Positions 45,626-57,701 of a stretch of DNA of 64,000 nt are shown here, piece after piece. The DNA comes from Colocasia esculenta (lineage: Eukaryota; Streptophyta; Magnoliopsida; Alismatales; Araceae). Within the stretch, counting starts at the first letter, position 1. Each line of letters starts with the position of its first letter. The stretch is taken from the NCBI GenBank assembly GCA_014218235.1, contig CM024753.1:181884348-181948347 (forward strand). The letters are read 5' to 3'. Under the pieces are notes generated by a model. The model was not told where the DNA came from. It saw only the letters and a program-made list of their open reading frames with translations, and made no database searches. Both the position numbers and the translations under genes were made by a program.

Positions 45626-48132
45626 ATGCCGCCGACCAGAGCTGCCTGCCAAGCGATGACGGACGATGCTAAGTATGATTTCATACAGCGTTGGCAGGCA
45701 CAAATGGCCAACCTCATGATGGATCAAGAGCGGCCGGCAGGGGCAAACACACTGCGCCACCCCGTGCCGATGGCAAACCAAAACGCTCGGAGAAGACATC
45801 AGCAAGATGAGTTGCCCGATGTCAACCCACGCACAGCCGCGGTCAACGACTATACCGTCGACCCGATCCAACAGCCGCGCAGGGGCATAAACTCCCAAGC
45901 CTCTGCGGCTGAAGATATCGTCGCCCAGCGACGAATGATTGAAAAGATCGTGGACGACCGCTTCGCTCAGCGAGGCGAGGGAACTGCCACTGTAGATCTC
46001 TACAGCGTGCCATACCCCGTCCACCATCAATTCAAGAAGCTGCCACCGGACTTCCCCAAGGTGCCAAAGTTGCAGAAGTTTGACGGACAGGGCTCTCCAA
46101 ACGAGCACCTGGCCTACTATATAACGGCCATGGGAGAGTTGGCATTCGATGAATCCTACCTCCTCCGTTACTTCGCAACGTCCCTGACAGGCACCGCCTT
46201 CCAGTGGTACTCCAGGTTGAGGCCCAATTCCATTGTCGATTGGGCCGACCTCCAAAAGAAGTTCATCGACCGTTTCCAAACGGCCGAGAGAAAGGTGTCG
46301 CTTGCAGAGCTGTGCTCCCTCAAGCAAAGAAAAGGAGAAACGGCACTCGACTTCATCAAGCGGTGGCGTGACTTCAGCATGAGGTGTGACAACCCCCCGA
46401 CGCAAGAAGACGCTATAACTATCTGTCGACGGGGCCTGGCGGCGCAGATAAGTGAAAAGCTGCTGGGAACAAACATCAAGGGTTTTGACCAGCTCAATGC
46501 GGTCGTGGCAGAGATCGAAATGTTCTTCGCCGACAATCCGATGCAAGCTCCTCCGAAAATCAAGCCGGGCAAGGAGCGCGCCGTTGGCAAAGAGGCCAAT
46601 GCTGTGGACTTCGCCCCGCAAAGTAAGGGCAAGAAGATCATGGCCTCCGGCGCTCCAAGCAAGAAGGTGGAAGAAAAACCGCCTCCAACTTCATTGCCAC
46701 AACGCATGAGCACACCATATTCCTTCAAAAGGGATCATACGAAGATGCTCTTCAAGCTGTGCATGAAGAATGACTTGCTCACGCTTCCGGCAATGAGAAG
46801 ACCAAGTGAAGCGGATAGAGTGGATGAGCCGAATTACTGTCTCTACCACCGCATGCTGGGGCACTCTATTGAAGACTGCTACGTCTTCAAAAATGAAGTA
46901 CATAAGCTGATCCAGAGTCGCCTCGTCACCATGCATGAGCATTTGGTAGATCCTCCGCAGCCCCATGCCTGGGACCAATCGAGGCAGTCAGCCAACGTCA
47001 TCCATATCAGTGCGCCACCTCCTGAGCCTGAAGACCCCGAGGCAAATCCTTGGGATGCCCATTCCACCAACGGATGGGAGGGGGATCATCACTCAGCCTC
47101 GGAGCACAGGACATGGTCCGAGACAGTGTAAAACCTGGAAAGACAGGTTCAATCGCTGCGGCACGGTCAGCGCCAAACGCTGATGTACCTGAGGACTATG
47201 CAAGAAAGTCTGACGACTCTCCAGCAAGGACTTCAGGGGCCTGCAGGCGCACCTACGCCCCGAACGCGCCCCCCTGCGGGGGGTGGATCTCGGAGGAGTC
47301 TTCAAACCCGTTTGATGATGAAATCGCCGGAAGACTATACTCCTTCCCGCGCCATCGGACACTGGCACTCTACCGTACCTGCCTGCGAGCGGGACTATTG
47401 GGCTGCCAGCCGCCAACAAGCGTCCCGCCGAACTACTGCATATACCATCAGGATGCAGGGCTCGCATTAGAGGACTGCCACGTCTTTAAAGACAAGGTTG
47501 AAGCATGGGTCAACCAAGGGATTATCGACTTGGGCAACGCCCATGTCAACCCGCCGCAGCCTCACATTCGCGAATGGACAGACCATTCAGCTGACGTTGT
47601 CACGCATACAGTCAACGTCATCGACCCACCGGAAATTTATACACCGGTGGCCTTCACTTTCCCGGACCCAGATATGACAGAAGGCGGCTCATCTGGCGAA
47701 GCCCCTACCTGGTGGTGCCCGGGAGGGAGAATTTCCCACCACAGTCACTTGGCGACCGGAAATGTTGGGGAAATCTTCGAAAAGCTCTTGCAGCAAGGTG
47801 TCGTGATGGCCCACACACCGCCACCGACGTACACTGAAAGGGAGTTGAATCACCCCATGTACTGTCGGTATCACGCCATGCTGCTGCACCCTACAGACAG
47901 GTGCCCTGATGTCCGGGATTGGATTGAGTCCCTTATCCGAAAGGGGAAGATTGACCCGGAAGGCAATTCCATGGCCCTGGTGAGAGCAAGGGAAGCAGCC
48001 CAGTGGGAGATGGAGGAAAGCGACTATATGCGCTTCAAGAACCTTAAAGCCCCCGAAGCTGATGAACGAGGATGGCTCGTACCGCCGATGCCGTCCATAG
48101 CTGACACTGAAGGCGCGAGCTTGGGGCAGTAA
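45626..48132 (+). pseudogene. Element I Gag core with three zinc-knuckle-like modules
   Basis: The retrotransposon Gag domain spans about residues 140-300 (FKKLPPDFPKVPKLQKFDGQ, ATSLTGTAFQWYSRL, LKQRKGETALDFIKRWRDF). Knuckle-like modules of the form C-x2-H-x4-H-x4-C follow: YCLYHRMLGHSIEDC (about 46835-46880), YCIYHQDAGLALEDC (about 47431-47475, second His replaced) and YCRYHAMLLHPTDRC (about 47860-47905). A TAA at 47129-47131 is followed by an open coiled-coil-like stretch in the same frame. A frameshift at about 47275 then leads into the frame that ends at 48132. Solo LTR J is inserted 15 bp later. Confidence 0.82.
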
Positions 48133-48146
48133 TTTAGGAACATATC

Positions 48147-51100
48147 TGTGACGGACCGGGGTATTTATGCCCATTAAGGCTCCATATCCAGATCCGCCTC
48201 CCGCGAACGGACCGAAGTCTCGCAAGGGATATCTCACACACGTGTCCAGTAAGAGTATAAAAGACAAACCACAAGAATATAAGACACAAGAAAGTACATG
48301 TGCTCATATCTGCTCCAAATTTGTACAATTATCCCATTACATTAATACATGTCTAATTAAAAGAGTACAACTACCTGGGGCATACCCCGAGGGAGCACAA
48401 GCTCACACAACACTAACTACTAAACAACTACTGGTGGTACAAGTCTGACACAACGCCGCTGTAAGCCAAACACACGGCAAGCCCTGAAAAGAACTGTAGG
48501 GGAGTGAGCCTCAACAAGTCACTGGCTCAGTAGGGGTTACCCAAAACAATACCGAGACCACAATACTCCTCAACCCCAAAGGGTTTCACTGGCAACACCA
48601 ATAGCCAAACCATTTCATGCTCACATCATGACAATAAATAACAATTAAACATAATCATGATAATAAACACAAAGTCCTCAGAAGGAAAGTAGGACTACAG
48701 GACTAACATAATATCATTAGTCAGCCCAACTACTAAAGTGCCTAAACCACAGTCTCACTGACACACTGCTACAACAACTAGTTGCCTAAGCTATAAGCCA
48801 CACAGGCAAGTCACTGCCCAGGCTACAAGCTTCACAAGCAAATCTCGAACACTTAAGTAACATGACTGCTAACAAAGAGCTGGTCCTTTATACTCCAAAT
48901 CACACTACGTCGAGAGCCACACATAAATGGTAGGACTGGCTACAGCTAGCTAGTCCATCACACACTAAATCCATAATCGGAACCATGCCCAAGAAGGGTA
49001 AAACTCAACAAGTGGAAGGTCTCACACGGCCTCCACGGAGCATAGCTCTACTAAACCACAATATGCCTAAGCTACAAGCCTCATCGGCAAAATACCCACA
49101 AAGGTAACATAATTAATAATCACAAACTAATTCACAATAAAATATAAACAAAGATCTACTTAAAACGGTTAGGATACAACAAGTGGCAGGTCGAACCACA
49201 AGACCTCCACAACACACAAGTACCCGGAAATGTTGGTACACAATGTATCATCACAAAACTACAAAGTAACCCACAAAGGAAATATGTACCTGCTACTCTG
49301 AGGTACCACATCACAAACACCCGAACAAGGGTATAAGTAGTTGATAAACACCACACTGAACCACAATTATATTATGCTATCATTTAGGCACAACTTTATA
49401 GGTAAAACCTCAACCGGCAAGTCACACAAACCACAACTCAGTCACAACTGTGCCAACACCAAGGCACACCTCGAACTGGTCAAACCTCGACCATGAGTCA
49501 CAAACTCACGAACTACAAACTCACGAACTACAATTAGTGGCAAAGCACGAGTCAAGCCACAGCTAGAGCTGGCAAAGCACGAGTCAGAAAGAACGACGCC
49601 ACCACACGGGAACGAACTACTAGCTGATCAGGCCAGTATCCAACCCGGACAACACAACACAAGAACAACCTCTCAGCCTCGCAGTCACGGACGAAAGGTC
49701 CAACTGCCGCTCCACGTGAACAAGTCAAACAACTGTGGAGACCAACCAACACCACACCTGCAGACACACAACTACAGGCCCATGCCTGGCACCTCTAGAG
49801 TCTCTGGCCGGAGCACCCTAAAGTGAGGCACTGGAAAACAGGACTAGTTGGGGACCAGTGTCGACTACTGGTGTCCGTACCCCCAACTACGAGCGCGCTA
49901 CAAGCGACTACACACCCACAAACACAAGCCGCTGCCCTACTGTCGTCTTTCCCTCAGCCGGACGTACAACTCAAGCACAGGAGTGAGGGTGTGCAGGAAG
50001 ACGACACAAACCTCAACGGTACCACACTGTACCGGGACAAAACTCCGAGCACAACAAACACACGTGCCTGGCTCACAAAGAACCTGGGGTACCCGACTAG
50101 AGAGGCATTCCGGAATAGGCGCCGGACCACCACACTCGGCAAGCTCAAACCACGATACTAACACATATAACCTTTACTTATAATTCACAATATACAAGTG
50201 TTAGGATTAGCTTAACATCGGTCACCGTGTGACCCCAAAGCTATCCCACACCAACACATAATTGAACCACAAACTTGCCTATCATTGGTCACCTCATGAC
50301 CTCCGTGGCAACACACACACACCACTTAATACATAAATCCATATAATATTATTCGAAAGACAACAACGGACCAGGGCTAGGTCGGTGTGGACCTTCACTG
50401 CCCAAACACCACAAAGTCATGGCTAGGCTCACACAGGAACCTCACTGCCCAGTTACTACGACAAATCATAAGAATTACATTACAACAAAGTGTGTAGTAT
50501 ACACACACTCAAACCACGTAAACAACACGTGTATATTACACCCTAGTTGGTGTACCACACGTCTTCCACGTAAACCACATGTCCAACACATGGACAATGC
50601 ACTCCAAGAGTGCCACGGGTGCCAACGCACCACACATACTGCGTAAAGCAATTACGTACATCACACATCATTCACGTAAAACATGCCCATTACATGAGCA
50701 GTATGCTTCAAGAGCATATCAAATGCACTGGCTCACACCGGTCATCGCCATGCACACACAAACACGCAATATTCATAACCAGAAAAGTTACGTAAACCAC
50801 ACTGCATGGTTACATGCACAAGTTGGCGGCAACATCGACTGCCGCTTATAGGAAGTAGACGGCAATGGATCTGGCCGTCTATATCCCGGTTGATGAACCT
50901 GGCGTCAATCGATGTTGACGCTAAGCTCTTCAACCCCAGTTCCTGCAGAAACCCTAAACTGATTCTACATGTTTTACAATCATCAAAGCAACGAGAAAAC
51001 ATGAGGAAACTATTTTCCAAGCCAAACATGTATCATTTAAGATTTAAACTACATGAATTAACTCTTAAATTCCATCAAACCACCCTTAGAACCCCGCATG

Positions 51101-51733
51101 AATACCATGACCCGAAGTTGCCATTTTCATGCAGTTTCATGCTTTCTAATTATTCTATTACAACCTATAAGAACTACAAGGGTCGTTCCCTACCTCAGAA
51201 CACGCTCAAACCCTCCGAATTCTCCCGGTTCACACCGAACTCTCCGCGAGCTCCCACGGGAATTGCACCACGCCACGGCGTTTCCTCGTCCGATTCGACA
51301 ACGCCACACGCTCCATGATCCTCCAACCACCCTTCAGTACCTGTTGGAGGCTTTAGAAACACGGGGACGCGAAGCTAGGGCAAGGGGAAGAGAGAGACAG
51401 GTGGGAAACCTGCTCTCGGGTGACCCTATAACCTGCAGAATTCTCAGGTTGGCGTCAACCCCTCTGCCGCCAAAGACAACCGCCACCCTAAACGTCCATA
51501 TCCCCTGCCGCCAAGATCATGCAGTCAACGACAACTTACCTGGACGCCAACAGGTCAACGACCACCCCTGGCCGCCAACTCCTACTCAACTGCAGCAGGT
51601 CCTATTTCATTTCGGGACCTAACCTGCACCACACCTACACACACCACGCGTCTACACCACACTGGCCTTACAACAGCCATCACAACCACAACACACACGA
51701 TCCAAAAAGGATCCGAAAATAAGCGACGTTACA
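48147..51733 (-). mobile_element. Element J: 3.6 kb solo LTR in element I
   Basis: On the plus strand it runs from TGTGACGGACCGG to GCGACGTTACA. ATATC flanks it on both sides (48142-48146 and 51734-51738), a perfect 5-bp duplication. Its ends resemble the LTRs of B and H, so it is a minus-strand gypsy LTR of a related, longer type. No internal genes are present. Dyads GGCGGCA with TGCCGC, AGACGGC with GCCGTCT, and GGCGTCA with TTGACGCT lie at 50824-50932. Short frames inside are non-coding. Confidence 0.93.
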
Positions 51734-51738
51734 ATATC

Positions 51739-54358
51739 CCTGAAAGAGCAGCCCGCCTCAAGATACAATCAAGAGGGTCCGGATATGACAGAAGTCGGCT
51801 CCTCTGACGAGGGCCCTGCCCTATGGTATTCCGGGTGGCGAGTCTCCCCGAACCCCTTTGCGATCGTAAAGACCGGGGAGATCTTCGAAAGACTCTTGCA
51901 GCAAGGCTGTGTAAAGGCGCATAGGCCGCCACCAACGTACACGGAGAGGGAAATAAACCACCCCATGTATTGTAAATACCACGCCATGCTGCTGCACCCT
52001 ACGGACATGTGTCCGATTGTCCGAGACTGGGTTAAATCCCTCATCCAGAAGGGAAAGATCGACTCGGAAGGCAATCCGACAATCCAGTCCGAGGCCAGGC
52101 AAGAAGTCCAGCAACAACCTCCTCGGCGAAAGAAGGGGTCTCGACGACATCAAGTCTCCCCTCCCCATGAGCAAACTCCAGAAAATAGGAGTAAGGGGCA
52201 GTGCTTCGAGAATTCGCCTCTGCGAATACTCAAGCGGCAAGATAAAGACCGCAGGGGCAAGCAGCCAGTGATGGAGCCGGCCACCCAAGAGCCAAGCCCC
52301 TATTGGGCCGAATTCCAACAACTGCCGCCCGAGGTAATCGAGCAGGCAATTGACTCCACTTTCCAGCATCAACAAGACGAAGCTGGTTGGACGACGGTGG
52401 CGTCCAGAATGCGCACTCTGTCCGCGTTCCCTAAGAGGGGAAGGTCGCACGGTCGCCTCGGCCGAGAAACCACCTCTCAAACAACAGAGCAAGCCAAGCC
52501 GCTGACGCTGCTCGAAATGGTGCGCGCAGTGCAGCAAGAAAAGAATCGGCGCAAGAACATGAAAAGGCGCCTAAAGAAGCAAGCTGAGCAAGAGGAGGCC
52601 GCGGCAGCCCCGGCGGAGCTGACTCCACTCCAAAAGCTGCAGAAGCTTATCGATGAATTGAAGGAATATATCCCCTCCAAGCCCACTTGGGGGGTCCCTT
52701 TGGACAGATATATCCCGCGGGAAGAAATGGAGCGTAAAACAAGGCTCAAAAGCTGGCTTCATCAAATGCTACAAAGGGCTCAAGAAGGCGAGAAGCTGCC
52801 TCTGCCCGAAGAACTGGCCATCTTCTATAAGGAAGATGAAATCACCATCGAGAAGTTGGAAGAAATGCTAAAAGACTTCTCGCGCAACATGGTGTCGATA
52901 CCGCCGCCGGCAAGCTTACAGTCGCTGGCTGACGTGCCCCCTGTGGCAACATATCGGCGCCGCAACCGAGGCAAAGGGAAGGGCCGCGGACGAGGAAAGA
53001 AATCCGCCCCGTCCCTCGGCGAGAAGGCCAACTCGTCCGACCTGAGCAAGACTATCGTCTTCCGAGGAGAAGAGCCTCAGCCGACCCCGGAAACGGAGGT
53101 ACGGGCGAACTCTTTCATCTTCGACCCATCTGACGAGGAAGAAGAGGAGCAGCAGGATATCGCCAGTGGGCTTTCCTGCCGGAGGGCCACCCAGCCAGTC
53201 CTCTTCGTCCCGTCCGATGAAGAAGAGTGTGGGGGATGGGCGATCCCCAACAAGCCCTCCCACCGGAAAACTCCTGAGTCGGCCGTCCGGTCCACTCCAG
53301 CCAGAAGCGGCAAAGAAGAAACTACCGCCCCGGAGGAGGATAGCCTGGGCTCGTTGTTCGAAGAAAAGCCGGATGAACGGCCAGGGACAAGACGGGTCAA
53401 CCAATTCGGGCAACCGATAAAAGCCCTAGAGGATATTGTCCCGCCATTGGATCAACTCCGTGCCCGGGCCGACCGTAAAATCATACAACATATGAAGCGG
53501 TTTCCAAACAACATCACCATATGGGACGCCATTGCCTGGAGCAAAGAGTTGAGAACGGCGCTCGTCAAAATCTTGCAAGAGCCCGAGGTCTACGAAGCTG
53601 ACGTGACCGAACTTCAGGCGCAAGCCCTCGAAGCGCTGGCGGCGGAGGTGACCTTCTCCGACAAGGACATGCTGTTGCCAACGCTATACCACAACCGCCC
53701 GTTGTACATGCAAGGAAAAGTCAATGGGCACGAACTCAACCGGATCCTGGTTGACCCCGGGGCGTCGATCAATATCATGTCTCTGAAGACTTTCAAGTCT
53801 TTATATCTCACGCCCTACTTGCAAAGGGTAAATGACATCAGAATCGCTGGATTCAACCAGAATTCTGAAAACGCCTTGGGAAAGGTGGAAGTACAGCTGG
53901 CCATGGACGGCTTCACCACCAAGGTCGTGTTCTACATCATAAACGCAAACACGTCTTACAAAGCTCTCCTGGGAAGACCCTGGCTCCATGAAAATCGGGT
54001 CATCCCCTCAACTCTCCATCAGTGTATAAAATACATCAAAGAAGGAGAGCAACATACAGTCTTCGCCGACCGAGCTGCTTTCCGTCCAAATGAATGCAAT
54101 CTGGCGGATGCCCAGCTATACTTCGGCGAGCCTCCCGGCAAGCCAGCAACCGCGTCAAAAGGCAAGGAAAAGCAAAATGCCGATGCGGGTCAAGCAAGCC
54201 AGGATCAGGAGGAGGAGGAGCTCTTCACGGTCAACAAAGACCTCCTTGAAGCTCACCGGCTCAGCCGCCTCGCTGAATCCACCACGCCCGGGCCAAGTTG
54301 CCCAGAAAGGCGTGAAATCAACTATGAAGCAAACGCCATCGGCGAGATCATCAACTGA
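51739..54358 (+). pseudogene. Element I Gag C-terminal module and protease
   Basis: An open frame of 857 codons starts MTEVGSSDEGPALWYSGWR, a diverged repeat of 47671-48000. It includes a fourth knuckle-like YCKYHAMLLHPTDMC (51968-52012). Charged, low-complexity linkers follow (KNRRKNMKRRLKKQAEQEEA, RRRNRGKGKGRGRGKKS, DPSDEEEEEQQD). The retropepsin active site VDPGASINIMS is near residue 657 (53750-53780), and YKALLGRPWLHENRVIPSTL follows. The frame ends with a TGA at 54356-54358 where the reading otherwise continues. The protease would process the polyprotein. Confidence 0.85.
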
Positions 54359-55275
54359 AGCATCTCTTTGCCGCCGGCGTACATGCAGCTGCCCTTCCAT
54401 AGGGAGGAGCAATGGGTGGAGTGACTGAAGACATTCATTGTCACCCATTACAGAAATGATAGTCTCGAGAAAGGCGAGATGCCGAAGCCGATCATCTTCT
54501 ACAAAGGAGACCCACTCCCGTATGGGCCCCTCGAAGACGACCTCGGCTCGAGCCAAACGACTCAAGTCGCCCCAGAGCCCGTCCAAGAAATAGACGACAT
54601 GCCCGAGCACATCAAGAAATTGTGCCAAAGGCAAAAGATTGCACAAATGCAAGATCCCTCGCGACGAGAGTACTTCCATCAGTTGTGGTACCCGAAGCAG
54701 CTCCGAGGGCAACCCCCCTATTGTGCAAAAGACACTCGAGGGTTGGGCTATAGTCAGGGGACGGACTCCGAGGCCTATTACACGGTAAATACCGTTGGGC
54801 TAGTTCCCCTATCCAATCATTGCCCTTCCGATGGGGAATCTCCTACCCCCGCTACAAAGTCGCAACAAGGGGAGGCCGCCCTCGTCCTATCAAATGGGAC
54901 GTCGTGTCAAGAAGCACCTCAAAGCGAAGGGGGTCACTTCTGGCCGATCACAGAAGGAGGCTTCAAATACTATGACGTCCACGTCGCTGACTCCGATGAA
55001 GAAAAGGATTTCATCGACCTACAGCCGGCACCCCGTGAACTCGAAGACGGCGGACAAGCTACGGTCGACGAACTGGTCGAGCTCGACCTCGGGGAACCAA
55101 AAGAACCCCGACCAATCTTCGTCAGCGTCCTCTTGAACGAGGAAGAAAGACAGTCATACCGGCAACTCTTGCTGGAATTCAAAGACTGTTTCGCGTGGAC
55201 ATACAAAAAAATGCCGGGCCAGGACCCCTCCTTGGCTGAACATGAGTTGTCCATACTCCCCACGGCGTATGCGCC
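54359..55275 (+). pseudogene. Element I protease-RT linker, broken
   Basis: The frame of the preceding block continues with LPPAYMQLPFHREEQWVE, a second TGA at 54422-54424, then EKGEMPKPIIFYKGD and a long acidic linker. It reaches the start of the RT region, ECRQSYRQLLLEFKD-like (EERQSYRQLLLEFKDCFAW, about 55140-55195). Near 55260 the frame changes and a few residues are lost, and RT continues in the next block. Both TGA codons sit where Trp would be likely from the single-base difference. Confidence 0.75.
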
Positions 55276-57701
55276 ACGAGTTGGAGCTGAAAGTAAATGC
55301 CGAGGTGGACAGACTTCTCCAAGTCGACTTCACCGAGCCATGCGTCTATCCAACTTGGCTTGCCAATATAGTGCCGGTCAAGAAAAAGAATGGTCAAGTC
55401 CGGATTTGTATTGACTACAAGGACCTGAACAAAGCCTGCCCAAAAGACGACTTCCCGGTCCCGATCACGGAAACTATGATCGATATGACCACAGGGCATG
55501 AAGCGCTATCCTTCATGGATGGATCGTCGGGCTATAATCAAATCCGCATGGCTCCCAAAGATAAGGGTCATACTGCCTTTAGATCCCCTAAAGGGATCTA
55601 CAACTATAAAAGAATGCCCTTCGGCTTGAAGAACGCCGGAGCCACCTATCAACGAGCCATGACCAAGATTTTCGGAGAAATGCTCCATGACTCGGTCGAG
55701 TGCTACGTTGATGATCTGGTCGTCAAGACCAAAAGGCGGGAAGACCACCTAGGCGACCTACGCCAGGTCTTTGAAAAACTCCGCCAGCATCAGCTGAAGA
55801 TGAACCCTATGAAGTGCGCCTTCGGCGTTTCGAGCGGAAAATTCCTCGGCTTCGTCGTCAAATATCGCGGGATAGAAGTTGATCCCATCAAAATCAAAGC
55901 TATCAGAGAGCTGCCGCCGCCGAAGACCTTAACGGAGCTGAAATCTCTCCAGGGAAGACTCGCCTACATAAGGCGGTTCATTTCCAACCTCGCGGGCAGG
56001 TGCGCCCCCTTCAGCAAATTAATGAAGAAAGGAGCCCCATTCGTATGGGACCAAGAGTGCCAAGATACCTTTGAAGAAATCAAAGAGTATCTCCTTACTC
56101 CTCCTGTCTTGGGATCCCCGGTGAAAGATAAGCCGCTCATCCTCTACATCGCAGCCATGGAAACGTCGCTGGGAGCGCTCCTGGCACAAACAAATGAGGA
56201 AGGCAAAGAGCAACCGCTCTACTACCTCAGCAGGATGCTCGTGGGTCCGGAGCACCGATATCCCCCAGTGGAGAAAGTGTGCCTGGCATTGATATTTGCC
56301 GTCAAGAAATTACGGCACTATCTGCTAACCCATCAAGTCAGCCTCATCTCGAGGATAGACCCACTAAAAGCGCTCCTCACCCAACCTGTGTTGTCAGGAA
56401 GGATGGGAAAATGGGCCCTTCTCCTTATGGAGTTCGATATCACCTTCGTCCCGAGGAAAGCAATCAAAGGGCAAGGTATGGCGGATTTCCTGGCGGCACA
56501 TCCGCTCCCAGCCGGCTCTCCCCTCGAGTTCAAGCTTCCGGAAGAGGAAATGCTCTCATCCCCTCACGGGGAGGGGACCCAACGAAAAGAAGTCCCCATC
56601 CAAGAAAGTGGAAATACTCTCGCCATAGAGTTACCACATTGGGAACTCTACTTTGATGGCGCTTCCCGGGTGCTCAAGCAAACTGACGGCACCACAACTT
56701 ATACCTCCGGAGCGGGCATTGCCCTGGTGACTCCACAAGGGGGAATACTGCACAACTCATGTGCACTCATGAAGCCGTTGACCAACAATCAAGCTGAATA
56801 TGAAGCGTTGATCGTGGGACTTCAACTGGCCGTTGAAATGGGCATCAAATGCATAAAAGTCTACGGAGACTCGCAGTTGGTCGTCCGTCAAGTGCTGGGG
56901 GATTACGACGTTCGAAAAAAGGAACTGATCCCTTATCATGCCAAAGTAATGAAGCTCCGTGAGAGGTTCTACTTGTTCGAAATCGGACATGTCCCTAGAG
57001 GGCAAAACTCTCAGGCGGATGCGCTAGCCAAACTGGCGTCTGCTCTAAAGCTCCCTCCTGAAGGGGAACTGGGCATAACTGTCCGACATAGGAGACTGAT
57101 GCCCAGTGTTCTTGAAGACGATTTCGACCCAGAAAATGCAGAGGCCAACGCCCTTGAAGAAGAAGCCGGTCAAGAAGAAGACTGGCGCCAGCCAATCATC
57201 CAAATAAAGAACGGTTGGCTACCCCCAGATCGGGCTGAAAGAGTCCAACTCCTGCGGCGGGCCACGTCGTATCAAATGATCGGGGACCAACTATATCGGC
57301 TTGTCCATGAAAAAGACAAGTCTGTCCTCCTCCGATGTCTCTCCCTCGGAGAAGCCAAAGTCATCATGCACGAAGTCCATTCTGGACTGTGCGGAGCCCA
57401 TCAAGCGGGAGACAAAATGAAAATCAACATTAAGCTAAAAGGCTTCTTCTGGCCGACCATGTATACGGATTGCGTCCAGTACGCCCGTACATGTCACCAA
57501 TGCCAGATCTTCAGTTCGGTGCCAAGAAAGCCGCCGAACGAATTACATCCAACTGCCCCCACATGGCCCTTTGCTGAATGGGGAATGGATGTCGTGGGAC
57601 CATTCCCACCATCCTCTGGCGGCCACAAGTTTATCCTGGCAGCCACTGACTATTTCTCCCGATGGGCAGAAGCAATCCCTCTTCGGGAAGTAACCGGGTA
57701 G
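55242..57701 (+). CDS. Element I reverse transcriptase, degenerate RNase H, second RNase H and integrase N-terminus
   Basis: An uninterrupted 819-codon block, given from its first in-frame ATG. RT has ICIDYKDLNKACPKDDFP, FMDGSSGYNQIRM and the catalytic YVDD at residues 155-158. The first RNase H (about 300-420) lacks the first catalytic Asp (LYIAAMETSLGALLAQ). The second RNase H (about 466-600) has candidate catalytic Asp472, Glu519, Asp543 and Asp593. This double arrangement is known for Tat elements, where the first copy is thought to be a spacer. Integrase starts with its zinc region (HEVHSGLCGAH...CHQC, 710-754) and the first Asp at 783. It ends by a frameshift at 57700. Confidence 0.9.
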   Translation: MSCPYSPRRMRHELELKVNAEVDRLLQVDFTEPCVYPTWLANIVPVKKKNGQVRICIDYKDLNKACPKDDFPVPITETMIDMTTGHEALSFMDGSSGYNQIRMAPKDKGHTAFRSPKGIYNYKRMPFGLKNAGATYQRAMTKIFGEMLHDSVECYVDDLVVKTKRREDHLGDLRQVFEKLRQHQLKMNPMKCAFGVSSGKFLGFVVKYRGIEVDPIKIKAIRELPPPKTLTELKSLQGRLAYIRRFISNLAGRCAPFSKLMKKGAPFVWDQECQDTFEEIKEYLLTPPVLGSPVKDKPLILYIAAMETSLGALLAQTNEEGKEQPLYYLSRMLVGPEHRYPPVEKVCLALIFAVKKLRHYLLTHQVSLISRIDPLKALLTQPVLSGRMGKWALLLMEFDITFVPRKAIKGQGMADFLAAHPLPAGSPLEFKLPEEEMLSSPHGEGTQRKEVPIQESGNTLAIELPHWELYFDGASRVLKQTDGTTTYTSGAGIALVTPQGGILHNSCALMKPLTNNQAEYEALIVGLQLAVEMGIKCIKVYGDSQLVVRQVLGDYDVRKKELIPYHAKVMKLRERFYLFEIGHVPRGQNSQADALAKLASALKLPPEGELGITVRHRRLMPSVLEDDFDPENAEANALEEEAGQEEDWRQPIIQIKNGWLPPDRAERVQLLRRATSYQMIGDQLYRLVHEKDKSVLLRCLSLGEAKVIMHEVHSGLCGAHQAGDKMKINIKLKGFFWPTMYTDCVQYARTCHQCQIFSSVPRKPPNELHPTAPTWPFAEWGMDVVGPFPPSSGGHKFILAATDYFSRWAEAIPLREVTG

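Noticed and set aside
45461..46621. 386-codon minus-strand frame opposite Gag of element I
   Set aside because: It is exactly antisense to the Gag core, which has clear family motifs. The GC-rich codons of Gag open the opposite frame.
51098..51622. 174-codon plus-strand frame in solo LTR J
   Set aside because: It lies inside a TSD-bounded LTR, has no recognisable domain, and overlaps dyad repeats.
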